Of a stretch of 64,000 nucleotides of DNA, positions 36,710-44,561 are shown in pieces (the stretch's first letter is position 1; every line of letters starts with the position of its first letter). Origin of the DNA: Planctobacterium marinum (GTDB lineage: Bacteria; Pseudomonadota; Gammaproteobacteria; Enterobacterales; Alteromonadaceae); contig NZ_AP027272.1 in the NCBI RefSeq assembly GCF_036322805.1, forward strand, positions 2,170,001 to 2,234,000. The letters run 5' to 3'. A program made the position numbers and the translations under genes. The notes under the pieces are model-generated. The model saw only the letters and a list, made by a program, of their open reading frames with translations. It searched no databases and was not told where the DNA came from.

Positions 36710-37539
36710 ACCGGCTCAGTGTTCATGGTTGTTCGTTGAACCTGCTCGTTGACAGGTAACTCGTTCTTTTGCTTATGCAGCAACTGAGTGATTTGTGCGG
36801 CCATAGAAATCGCTACTTCAATTGGCGTTTTCCCTGGTACGGCTCTTTCGCCTACCGGGCTGACCATTTTGGCGATTTGCACGTCACTCAGTTCTCGCTG
36901 CTGTAATTTGTAGCGAAAGCGCTTCGCTTTGGTTTCAGAGCCGATAACACCCACAAAATCAATATCATCTCTGACTATGGCACATTTCACCAAATCAAAG
37001 TCCAATTGATGATTGTGAGTCATAATGAGTACCAAGGTATTAGCGGGTAAGGCTTTAAGCTCACTCACCGGACAATCTGTGGTAATCGTGCGTACGTTTT
37101 CCTGTAATCCTGTTGGAAATAGTTCGCCACGCTCATCAATCCAGTGCAGATTCAACGGCAGTCGTTGCAGGATTGGCACCAGTTCATTGGCCACGTGTCC
37201 GGCACCAAAAATCGCCAGATTTTGAGTGTTCAATTGATAGCTTTCCAGCAATACTTTGGCAAAACCACCACAGCATTGGCCCAGTTTCGCCGCCAGAGGG
37301 TATTCCTCGGTGCGAATTGCGGTATCTCTTTCTAAAAGCATTTCTCGCGAGGTACGCGTAACCAAATGTTCTAAATGGCCACCGCCAATAGTGTCGAATG
37401 TTTGCTCAGAAGTGATGAGCATTTTCGCGCCGCTATCACGGGGCACAGAGCCTTTGTGCTCTATCACGGTTGCTAGTACAAAAGGGCTTTGTTTTTGCTG
37501 ACAATGGCCAATGGCCTGCATCCAGTTAGTGATTTTCAT
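36706..37539 (-). CDS. xdhC: Xanthine dehydrogenase accessory protein XdhC
   Basis: A 277-residue chaperone that binds molybdenum cofactor, promotes its sulfuration and inserts it into xanthine dehydrogenase. The N-terminal FVLATVIEHKGSVPRDSGAKM with IGGGHLEH and the QCCGG motif match the XdhC/CoxI domain. A Rossmann-like C-terminal half (LAIFGAGHVANELVPIL, IGSETKAKRFRYKL) follows. Coupled by ATGA overlaps at both ends. Confidence 0.95.
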   Translation of the reverse strand: MKITNWMQAIGHCQQKQSPFVLATVIEHKGSVPRDSGAKMLITSEQTFDTIGGGHLEHLVTRTSREMLLERDTAIRTEEYPLAAKLGQCCGGFAKVLLESYQLNTQNLAIFGAGHVANELVPILQRLPLNLHWIDERGELFPTGLQENVRTITTDCPVSELKALPANTLVLIMTHNHQLDFDLVKCAIVRDDIDFVGVIGSETKAKRFRYKLQQRELSDVQIAKMVSPVGERAVPGKTPIEVAISMAAQITQLLHKQKNELPVNEQVQRTTMNTEPV

Positions 37540-39893
37540 CGCCCCAACACCTCACATGTGAATGCTTCTTCGGGCAATTGCTGAATGGCTTTTAACACTT
37601 TTTCTGCCGTGGCTGGCGGGTCCAGTTTTGGATCCACTTTATAGTCGGTAAGACTGGATACCGCATCTTTCAGGGCGCACCAGACACTCATGGCCAACAT
37701 TAAGGGCGGTTCGCCCACGGCTTTAGAGTGATAGATGCTGTCTTCTTCATTTGGATGCGGGTATAAATCCACATTGAATATCGCCGGAGTATCGCCGATA
37801 GCCGGAATTTTGTAGGTAGCGGCGTTGTTGCTTAACAATCGCCCTTGCTCATCCCATAGCAGCTCTTCTGTAGTAAGCCAGCCCATGCCTTGGATAAATC
37901 CACCTTCAATCTGGCCAATGTCGATAGCCGGATTCAAGCTGGCGCCCACATCATGCAGAATGTCTACCCGGTCCACTTTGTATTCGCCGGTCAGGGTATC
38001 AACCGTGACTTCCGATACCGAGGCACCATTGGCAAAATAAAAGAAGGGACGGCCTTTGCCAGTGTTTCGGTCGTAATGAATTTTCGGGGTTTTATAAAAC
38101 CCGGTGGAGGATAGCGATACTCTATTCATGTAAGCCAGCTGCACCAGATCAGGGAAGGGTATCTTCGCCTCACCCAAACTTACTACGCCATCTCTGAATT
38201 GTACCTCTTCACTGGCACCACTTTGTTGCTCTGCCCAAAACTCCGCCAGGCGCTGTTTGATAACAAGACAGGCGTTTTGCACCGCTTTACCATTGATATC
38301 TGTGCCACTGGAGGCGGCCGTGGGTGAGGTATTGGGTACCTTGTCAGTACGCGTGGCGGTGACCTCAATAAAATCCGTATCAAGACCAAATTCATTGGCG
38401 GCAATTTGCTGTATTTTGGTATGCAGGCCTTGCCCCATCTCCGTGCCACCGTGATTAACCTGCACGCTGCCATCGGTGTATACATGCACCAGCGCACCGG
38501 CTTGGTTTAGGTGTTTGGCAGTAAAGGAAATACCAAACTTCACCGGGGTTAGCGACAGACCTTTTTTCAGTACGAGATTGTTTTGGTTGAACTGTTTTAT
38601 GTCTTCACGGCGTTGCCAATAATCAGAAGATTGTACCAGCTTTTCGATAAGGTCCGGTAGGTTGAAGTGCTCTATGGTCATGCCATATTGCGTGGTGTTT
38701 CTGCCTTCACCACCGTACAAGTTACGCTGGCGTATGGTGAGCGGGTCTTCGCCAGTTTTACGAGCGATGGCTTCTATCATGGCCTCGGCCAATACCATAC
38801 CTTGCGGACCACCAAACCCACGAAATGCGGTATGGGACACGGTATCCGTGCGACAGCGATAACCCACAATATCGGCATCTGCCAGATAATAGGCATTGTC
38901 ACAGTGGAACATGGCTCTATCCACGATGGCTTCTGATAAATCCGCCGAGTGGCCGCACAGTCCATTGATTCTCGCTTGTGTGGCTTTGATCAGGCCATTG
39001 TCGTCGGTAGCGACAGTAAAACTGTTGTCAAAGGGATGGCGTTTGCCGGTAAGCATCATGTCTTGCATTCGGGGTACACGCAGCTTCACCGGGCGCTGAT
39101 TGCGCATGGCTAATACTGCGGCAATACAGGCCCATTGTGCGGCTTGGGTTTCTTTACCGCCAAAACCGCCGCCCATACGGCGCATATCAACCGTTACCTT
39201 GTGCAGTTTGATATCTAATACCTCAGCAACCAGTTTTTGCACTTCGCTGGGATGTTGCGAGGAGGTGTAAATGGTAATGCGATCTTCTTCTTCTGGTATC
39301 GCCAGCGCTATCTGCCCCTCCAGATACATGTGTTCCTGGCCACCAATGCTGACTTCACCGGAGATGAGATGTTCTGCGGCATTAGCTGCACTTTCGTAAT
39401 CACCTTGTTGCATGGCGTGGGTAGGACGCACAAAGTTCTGCTTTAAATGAGCGCTATGGATATCCAGTTCAGGCGTTTCAGACTCTACTTCAAGCGTGCC
39501 TTTGAGTGCAGCCTTGCGGGCCAGATTGACCGAGGTGGCTAATACCGCGCACCAGGGCTGACGGTGAAACAACACCTGTTTATCCGCAAGGATAGGATCG
39601 CCATCAAATACCGGCGCGATATCCACATGCCCCGGTATATCATCCGTAGTGATCACATCACAAACACCTTCACTATTACGGATTGCTGTGGTGTCTTTAC
39701 TCAGTATTTTACCTTTTGCTGCCATGCTCATGGACACTGCGGCGTGCAGTAAACCCGCGGGCTCAGGTAAATCATCAATATATCGGGCTTTACCTGTTAC
39801 GTGGCGCTCTGCGCTTTCATGCTGCTTATTGCTGCCCACGGTTTTACTTTGAAATACGGGAGGCTGTTGCGGTTTGTCGATTAATTTACGCAT
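37536..39893 (-). CDS. xdhB: Xanthine dehydrogenase, molybdopterin-binding large subunit
   Basis: A 785-residue molybdenum-binding subunit. Motifs include GGQEHMYLEGQIALA, MRRMGGGFGGKETQA, HTAFRGFGGPQGM (conserved substrate-site Arg and Phe), GGTEMGQGLHTKIQQIA and the catalytic-glutamate stretch GEPPLMLA. With XdhA it oxidises hypoxanthine and xanthine to urate. Its start overlaps the xdhA stop by 8 bases, and xdhC overlaps its end. Length fits the split two-subunit bacterial enzyme. Confidence 0.97.
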   Translation of the reverse strand: MRKLIDKPQQPPVFQSKTVGSNKQHESAERHVTGKARYIDDLPEPAGLLHAAVSMSMAAKGKILSKDTTAIRNSEGVCDVITTDDIPGHVDIAPVFDGDPILADKQVLFHRQPWCAVLATSVNLARKAALKGTLEVESETPELDIHSAHLKQNFVRPTHAMQQGDYESAANAAEHLISGEVSIGGQEHMYLEGQIALAIPEEEDRITIYTSSQHPSEVQKLVAEVLDIKLHKVTVDMRRMGGGFGGKETQAAQWACIAAVLAMRNQRPVKLRVPRMQDMMLTGKRHPFDNSFTVATDDNGLIKATQARINGLCGHSADLSEAIVDRAMFHCDNAYYLADADIVGYRCRTDTVSHTAFRGFGGPQGMVLAEAMIEAIARKTGEDPLTIRQRNLYGGEGRNTTQYGMTIEHFNLPDLIEKLVQSSDYWQRREDIKQFNQNNLVLKKGLSLTPVKFGISFTAKHLNQAGALVHVYTDGSVQVNHGGTEMGQGLHTKIQQIAANEFGLDTDFIEVTATRTDKVPNTSPTAASSGTDINGKAVQNACLVIKQRLAEFWAEQQSGASEEVQFRDGVVSLGEAKIPFPDLVQLAYMNRVSLSSTGFYKTPKIHYDRNTGKGRPFFYFANGASVSEVTVDTLTGEYKVDRVDILHDVGASLNPAIDIGQIEGGFIQGMGWLTTEELLWDEQGRLLSNNAATYKIPAIGDTPAIFNVDLYPHPNEEDSIYHSKAVGEPPLMLAMSVWCALKDAVSSLTDYKVDPKLDPPATAEKVLKAIQQLPEEAFTCEVLGR

Positions 39894-41355
39894 GTTGTAT
39901 GACCCTCAGTTCCGCTTGAGTTTGATTGTTGGATTCCAACCAGAAGCGCTGCCATAAGTTAACTAACATGGTTTTTCGGTATTGTGCCGATGCTCTGACA
40001 TCATCAATGGGGGTAAAGGCATCCGCCAGAATGGCTTTGCCTTGTTTCATGGTATCCAAATTCCAGGCTTTGCCTGTAACCGCTTGCTCCAATGCACTGC
40101 AAACTGCTGGCACTGCCGCCACACCACCAAAACCGGTGGCTAAGGACTTAACTACACCTTGTTCAAGCGTGATATTAAACACGGCGCACACCGCTGAAAT
40201 GTCATCTTCAAAGCGCTTAGAAATTTTGTAAGCCCGTAAACAGCCCTCTGTTGTTGCTTTTTCCTGCGGTAGCGGAATACGGATATCGCTGAGCCATTCA
40301 CCTTTTTTTAAAGTAGTTTTCTTATAATCCAGGAAAAATTCAGCCACTGGAATGGTGCGTTGCTGCTCACCATTGTCTAGTGTGAGTTGGGCATTTAAAG
40401 CCAGTAACACTGGCGGTGTATCACCAATGGGGGAGGCGTTGGCGACATTGCCTCCTAAGGTTCCCTGGTTGCGAATAGGCAGTGAACCTAAGCGAGCCAA
40501 CAATTCTTCTAGTTCAGGATAATAGTGCAACAGCTTATCTTGCAATTTGCTGTAGGTGACTGCCGCGCCAATCACAAGTTCCTGCTCTTTTTCTTCAATA
40601 CGATTTAATTCCGGCACATATCGGGTGCTGATGAGCTGTGGCAGTTGTTTGTATTGCTGAGTAACTTCCAGTGCCAGATCGGTACTGCCCGCCACCAATC
40701 GGGCTTGCGGATACTTTACCAGTAAATCGGCCAAGGCTGCTCGGCTATCGGGTAGGTGCAGGCCATCGGTGCCTGAGTTTTGCGGCAGGGCTTTTAAGTT
40801 TTCAATAGTTGCAGTGGAATTAGCACTAAATTTATCTGCGGAGGGAGCCTCACAGGCATCCAGTGCAGCATCAATAATGGGACGATAACCAGTACAACGG
40901 CAGAGGTTACCAGATAAGGCGTTGTCGATTTGATGACGATTAAGCTCAGCGGTCGGACTAGATTGCTCTTGGCTTTCTCGGGTTTTATAGAGAGAAAACA
41001 TCGGCATCACAAATCCAGGAGTGCAAAAACCGCATTGCGAGCCGTGTTTGTCCACCATGGCCTGCTGCACCGGGTGCAGCGCATTGCCATCAGCAAGATG
41101 CTCTACGGTAATTAGCTGTTTGCCATCCAGAGCTGATAAGAATGTAATGCAACTATTGATGGCGCGATATTCAAGGCCATTTTGGCTGTCGTTTAGCTCG
41201 GCTAATACCACAGTGCAGGCGCCACAATCTCCGGAGCCACATCCTTCTTTGGTGCCACACAGCGATTGATTTTCTCTTAACCACTCCAATACGGTGCAAT
41301 TATTATCAATCTTGCTAATATGGACGAGTTCATCATTCAGCATAAAGCTGATCAT
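39886..41355 (-). CDS. xdhA: Xanthine dehydrogenase, FeS/FAD small subunit
   Basis: A 489-residue electron-transfer subunit. A plant-type [2Fe-2S] domain (cysteines 39, 44, 47 in GCGSGDCGAC) is followed by the second [2Fe-2S] domain (SQCGFCTPGF and NLCRCTGYRPI), then the FAD domain (LVAGSTDLALEV, LGGNVANASPIGDTPPVL) and the CO-dehydrogenase-like C-terminal domain. It is the first gene of the minus-strand purine operon. GGAGG sits 6 bases before the ATG, and a RutR-type palindrome lies 36 bases upstream. Confidence 0.97.
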   Translation of the reverse strand: MISFMLNDELVHISKIDNNCTVLEWLRENQSLCGTKEGCGSGDCGACTVVLAELNDSQNGLEYRAINSCITFLSALDGKQLITVEHLADGNALHPVQQAMVDKHGSQCGFCTPGFVMPMFSLYKTRESQEQSSPTAELNRHQIDNALSGNLCRCTGYRPIIDAALDACEAPSADKFSANSTATIENLKALPQNSGTDGLHLPDSRAALADLLVKYPQARLVAGSTDLALEVTQQYKQLPQLISTRYVPELNRIEEKEQELVIGAAVTYSKLQDKLLHYYPELEELLARLGSLPIRNQGTLGGNVANASPIGDTPPVLLALNAQLTLDNGEQQRTIPVAEFFLDYKKTTLKKGEWLSDIRIPLPQEKATTEGCLRAYKISKRFEDDISAVCAVFNITLEQGVVKSLATGFGGVAAVPAVCSALEQAVTGKAWNLDTMKQGKAILADAFTPIDDVRASAQYRKTMLVNLWQRFWLESNNQTQAELRVIQHA

Positions 41356-41390
41356 CTTGAGCCTCCGGGATAAAAATTATTTGCAAAACC

Positions 41391-41404
41391 TGACCATCTG
41401 GTCA
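41391..41404. promoter_or_regulatory. RutR-type operator between xdhA and its TetR regulator
   Basis: A perfect palindrome TGACCA-TC-TGGTCA lies in the divergent intergenic region, 36-49 bases before xdhA and about 177 before the regulator gene. It matches the E. coli RutR consensus TTGACCA-N2-TGGTCAA at all core positions. The adjacent gene encodes a RutR-like protein, which strengthens the call. Confidence 0.85.
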
Positions 41405-41580
41405 ATATATTGATATTTATCCCGTCATGCAAGTGAGCAAAAAATATAGTTATGCGAAAAAAAGTAATAACTATGCTTATTGACTGCATTTTAGGGGTGT
41501 TCTGAGTAAAGTATGGCTGTTTTTAAAGAGTTTGCTGAAAAGGTTTTTCAGTATTGGAATAGAAATCAGAGGAATAAAGA

Positions 41581-42228
41581 GTGCTAGTGCAACAAAACGT
41601 CAAAAAGAACGTTAAAGGCAGTGTCCGGCAAGCTAATCACGGCAAAATTATAAAAGCTGCGGTGACGGTATTTGCCAATAAAGGCTATCAAGGTGCTACC
41701 GTACAAGAGGTGGCCGAGCAGGCGGGATTACCCAAAGCCAACGTGCTGTATTACTTTAAATCCAAGCAAGGTATTTATGAGGCGGTATTAAGCGATATTT
41801 TGTCCTTGTGGAATTCCAGTTTTGATCACGCTACGCCTGAAGACGAGCCGGCAGAAGCCTTATCTCGTTATATTCGAGAAAAACTGGAAATCTCTCGCAC
41901 TAATCCTGAAGCATCAAAAATCTTTGCCATGGAGATGATCAAAGGGGCTGAGCAGCTTTCTGATGAAATAAAGGCGGGCATGGTGTCCTGGTTTGACGCT
42001 CGTATCGCCATTATTCGTCAGTGGATTAAACAAGGTAAAATGGCAGATGTGGATCCTACCATGCTGATGTTCCAGATTTGGGCTACCACACAGCATTACG
42101 CCGACTTCTCTGCTCAGATCACCATTTTAAAAGACGGTAAAGCCCTGAACAAAAGAGGTTTTCAGGAAGTTGGGGACTATCTTTGCCAGTCCATTTTGAG
42201 CAGTTGTGGCTTAACGCCGGAAAAATAA
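41581..42228 (+). CDS. RutR-like TetR-family regulator of purine catabolism
   Basis: A 215-residue regulator. The N-terminal helix-turn-helix (IIKAAVTVFANKGYQGATVQEVAEQAGLPKANVLYYFKSKQGIYEAV) is followed by a C-terminal domain like that of RutR/YcdC (LEISRTNPEASKIFAMEMIKGAEQLSDEIK, WATTQHYADFSAQI). E. coli RutR senses uracil (and thymine) and also touches purine genes. Here the protein sits between xdhA and puuE with a matching operator, so it likely controls both arms. The ligand could be a purine intermediate. Start is GTG after AGAGGAA; puuE follows by 13 bases. Confidence 0.88.
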   Translation: MLVQQNVKKNVKGSVRQANHGKIIKAAVTVFANKGYQGATVQEVAEQAGLPKANVLYYFKSKQGIYEAVLSDILSLWNSSFDHATPEDEPAEALSRYIREKLEISRTNPEASKIFAMEMIKGAEQLSDEIKAGMVSWFDARIAIIRQWIKQGKMADVDPTMLMFQIWATTQHYADFSAQITILKDGKALNKRGFQEVGDYLCQSILSSCGLTPEK

Positions 42229-42241
42229 AAAGAGGCGTTGC

Positions 42242-43162
42242 ATGTCGGAACATACGAAAGATAAGCATTATCCCCGCGATTTAGCTGGTTATGGGGCCAA
42301 TCTGCCTGACGCCAACTGGCCGGGTGGGGCGCAGATAGCCGTACAGTTCGTACTTAATTATGAAGAGGGCGGTGAAAACTGCGTGCTACACGGTGATGAA
42401 CATTCGGAAATCTTTCTTTCGGAAATCATTGGCGCCCAGGCCTATCGAGACCGACATCTGTCCATGGAGTCTATCTACGAATACGGTAGCCGTGCTGGTT
42501 TCTGGCGCTTGCATCGCTTGTTTCTGGAGCATCAGATTCCCATCACCGTGTTTGGGGTAACTATGGCAATGCAGCGCAATCCCGATGCGGTTGAAGCCAT
42601 GTTAAAAGCCAATTGGGAAATCGCCAGCCATGGCCTACGCTGGATACATTATCAGGATATGCCCATCGAAGAAGAGCGACAGCAAATCGACGAGGCTATT
42701 AAGCTGCACACACAACTCACCGGGAAAGCTCCCGTTGGTTGGTATACCGGCCGCACCAGCCCGAATACGCTAAAACTCATCTCCGAACGGGACGATATTC
42801 TTTATTGTGCCGACAGCTACGCTGACGATTTACCTTATTACGATTGCCACTACGACAAACCGCTATTAATGGTGCCCTATACCCTGGACACCAACGATAT
42901 GCGCTTTGCCACACCGCAGGGCTTTAACAGTGGCGAGCAGTTCTTCCAATATCTCAAAGATGCCTTTGACGTGCTCTACGCCGAAGGGCAAATGCAACCT
43001 AAAATGCTCTCCATCGGCCTGCATAACCGCATCATCGGCCGACCCGCCAGATTCGCCGCATTGCAGCGTTTCGTGGAATACGTAAAAAGCAAAGATCATG
43101 TCTGGCTGTGCACCCGTGAACAAATCGCAAGGCATTGGCTGGCTGAGCATCCGTTGGGGTAA
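42242..43162 (+). CDS. puuE: Allantoinase PuuE (polysaccharide deacetylase-like)
   Basis: A 306-residue protein of the PuuE class, unrelated to amidohydrolase allantoinases and related to NodB-type deacetylases. The opening YPRDLAGYGANLPDANWPGGAQIAVQFVLNYEEGGE and SIYEYGSRAGFWRLHRLF, HGLRWIHYQDMP and WYTGRTSPNT motifs are typical. It hydrolyses (S)-allantoin to allantoate. It follows the RutR-like gene by 13 bases and completes the urate-to-allantoate route; no allantoicase is present in the window. Confidence 0.95.
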   Translation: MSEHTKDKHYPRDLAGYGANLPDANWPGGAQIAVQFVLNYEEGGENCVLHGDEHSEIFLSEIIGAQAYRDRHLSMESIYEYGSRAGFWRLHRLFLEHQIPITVFGVTMAMQRNPDAVEAMLKANWEIASHGLRWIHYQDMPIEEERQQIDEAIKLHTQLTGKAPVGWYTGRTSPNTLKLISERDDILYCADSYADDLPYYDCHYDKPLLMVPYTLDTNDMRFATPQGFNSGEQFFQYLKDAFDVLYAEGQMQPKMLSIGLHNRIIGRPARFAALQRFVEYVKSKDHVWLCTREQIARHWLAEHPLG

Positions 43163-43310
43163 ATTATTTTTATTCCAAGCGATTTGTGCACAACTATTGC
43201 TTTGATAGACGACATTTTTCGCTTTTCTACAAATGAGCAACTGCTATTGATTCTAAGACCTTGTATTTACGGGGATAAAAATTTCGCTTAAAGTACGAGA
43301 ACGATAAAAA

Positions 43311-43346
43311 ACGACAAATGTCCTGTTTTTGTTGGACATTTGTCGT
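43311..43346. repeat. Perfect 13-bp inverted repeat between puuE and higB
   Basis: ACGACAAATGTCC and GGACATTTGTCGT flank a 10-base T-rich loop. No T-tract follows the second arm, so it is not a standard terminator. It marks roughly the boundary between chromosomal puuE and the higBA cassette-like segment. It may be an operator, a remnant of a recombination site, or a terminator working with other factors. Confidence 0.7.
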
Positions 43347-43369
43347 CTATAAAAATGTCAGGCGTCAAG

Positions 43370-43398
43370 TTGTACCGCGTTGCGCGATGCGCTACACT
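43370..43398 (+). promoter_or_regulatory. Promoter and candidate HigA operator of higBA
   Basis: TTGTAC and TACACT hexamers separated by 17 bases lie directly before higB. An imperfect palindrome with TGTA...TACA ends and a GCGC centre spans the whole promoter (20 of 26 positions symmetric), as expected for autorepression by HigA. The predicted transcription start falls at or next to the higB ATG. Confidence 0.6.
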
Positions 43399-43404
43399 AT
43401 ATCG

Positions 43405-43683
43405 ATGATTAAGTCATTTAAGCATAAGGGCCTGAAACTGTTTTTCGAAAAAGGAAAAACATCAGGCATTCAGGCCAAGCACGCGAAAAAACTCCGCATG
43501 CAATTGGCTGCTATTCATACCGCACAGGACGTAGATGATCTTAATCTACCCGGCTTTTCTCTTCATCAATTAAAAGGCGAGAAAGGCAATATTTGGTCTA
43601 TATCAGTTAATGGGAACTGGAGAGTTACTTTCGAATTCAAAGATGGTAATGCTTACATCTTAAATTATGAGGATTATCACTAA
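43405..43683 (+). CDS. higB: HigB/RelE-family toxin
   Basis: A 92-residue RelE-fold mRNA interferase: IKSFKHKGLKLFFEKG, an arginine/lysine-rich helix, LHQLKGEKGNIWSISVNGNWRVTFEF and the terminal DYH. HigB toxins cut mRNA on the ribosome and are neutralised by HigA, encoded just after. The start is the ATG that gives the conserved MIKSF N-terminus; there is no ribosome site, and the promoter -10 is so close that the mRNA may be leaderless. Toxin-first order is typical of higBA. Confidence 0.92.
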   Translation: MIKSFKHKGLKLFFEKGKTSGIQAKHAKKLRMQLAAIHTAQDVDDLNLPGFSLHQLKGEKGNIWSISVNGNWRVTFEFKDGNAYILNYEDYH

Positions 43684-43976
43684 TGAACATGCACAATCCG
43701 CCGCATCCTGGTGAGTTTATTGAATCCATTTTTATGGAACCACACGGTATTAGTTGTAGAACATTGGCAACACACCTCGGTGTTGCAGCCTCAACACTAA
43801 ACCGGGTGGTAAAAGGTAAGAGCGCAGTAACTCCGGAAATGGCATTGCGACTATCAAAGGTACTAGGCCGGAGTCCTGAAAGTTGGCTAAGCATGCAAGA
43901 TAATTACGAACTCTGGCGAGCAAAACAAAAAGTCAACTTAGATAATGTACAACCGATAGATCTGCATGCCGCCTAA
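43683..43976 (+). CDS. higA: HigA-family antitoxin
   Basis: A 97-residue XRE-type protein: NPPHPGEFIESIFMEPHGIS, then the helix-turn-helix RTLATHLGVAASTLNRVVKGKSAVTPEMALRLSKVLG, and SPESWLSMQDNYELWRAK. It binds HigB and represses the promoter upstream. Its ATG overlaps the higB stop by one base. The stop codon TAA is itself the first bases of the attC site that follows, a common arrangement in integron gene cassettes. Confidence 0.93.
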   Translation: MNMHNPPHPGEFIESIFMEPHGISCRTLATHLGVAASTLNRVVKGKSAVTPEMALRLSKVLGRSPESWLSMQDNYELWRAKQKVNLDNVQPIDLHAA

Positions 43977-44069
43977 CAAATCGGTTTAAAACGGACACAA
44001 AAACGTTGGCTGTGTTCGTGCCTCACAAAATTTCGCCAACGTTTTTATGCTCGTTTAACCGGGCCGTTA
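43974..44069 (+). mobile_element. Integron attC recombination site
   Basis: A 96-base imperfect palindrome with attC architecture. It opens TAACAAATCGGTTTAAA and ends TTTAACCGGGCCGTTA (outer complementary boxes ending in the GTTA cleavage site). Inside, AAAAACGTTGGC and GCCAACGTTTTT form a perfect 12-bp stem around a 24-base loop. This matches chromosomal-integron attC sites of Vibrio/Shewanella-type bacteria. No integrase gene or second attC is seen in the window, so it is an isolated site or a remnant. Confidence 0.82.
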
Positions 44070-44082
44070 TGAGCCTACGTTC

Positions 44083-44301
44083 ATGAAATTTAAAATCATC
44101 TTCATATTTACTTTGGTCATCTTCGGCTGCCAAGACCAGAACAATGTTGAGAAGGATTTAAGTTGGTTGCTTCATGCCGATCCAATCAAAGATGCAAAGC
44201 AAGCATTGAAAGTTAAGGACACTCGATATATCGGAATTGTGGGTATGTTTTCTAACGTCCCATTCTTTGATGATAGCTGTATCAATGAAAAAAATACATA
44301 A
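44083..44301 (+). CDS. Small putative lipoprotein, probably truncated
   Basis: A 72-residue product with an N-terminal lipoprotein signal (KFKIIFIFTLVIFGC, lipobox Cys16) and no recognised domain. It lies immediately after the attC site, so it may be the next cassette's gene. The coding sequence ends in an A-rich stretch that runs straight into the direct repeats bordering the transposase element, which suggests the original 3' end was lost on insertion. Short length supports that view. The function is unknown. Confidence 0.55.
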   Translation: MKFKIIFIFTLVIFGCQDQNNVEKDLSWLLHADPIKDAKQALKVKDTRYIGIVGMFSNVPFFDDSCINEKNT

Positions 44302-44308
44302 AAAAAAT

Positions 44309-44361
44309 ACATAAAAGACACCCATCTTAATATCTTACATAAAAGACACCCATCTTAATAT
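44309..44361. repeat. 25-bp direct repeat, two copies with 28-bp period
   Basis: Two identical 25-bp copies (44309-44333 and 44337-44361), each containing AAAAGACACCCATCTTAATA. The core GACACCCATC recurs in inverted orientation at 45627-45636, on the other side of the transposase gene, so the repeats look like a duplicated left end of the element. Confidence 0.85.
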
Positions 44362-44561
44362 TCCTGTACTTTTAACGTTATCTATTTATTGATGGCTTGC
44401 CACTGTAATGGAGAGATGCACTCTAAATGTGTTTTTCGGGTCTGAGTTTTGGCGTGTGAGAGGTAGATATTAAGCTTAAGAGAACCTAAAAAAGGAATTT
44501 GGCTACAAGGCTACCTTACCTTGCAGTAATTGTGTTCTGTCTAATTTGGTGTGGCTTTGTA

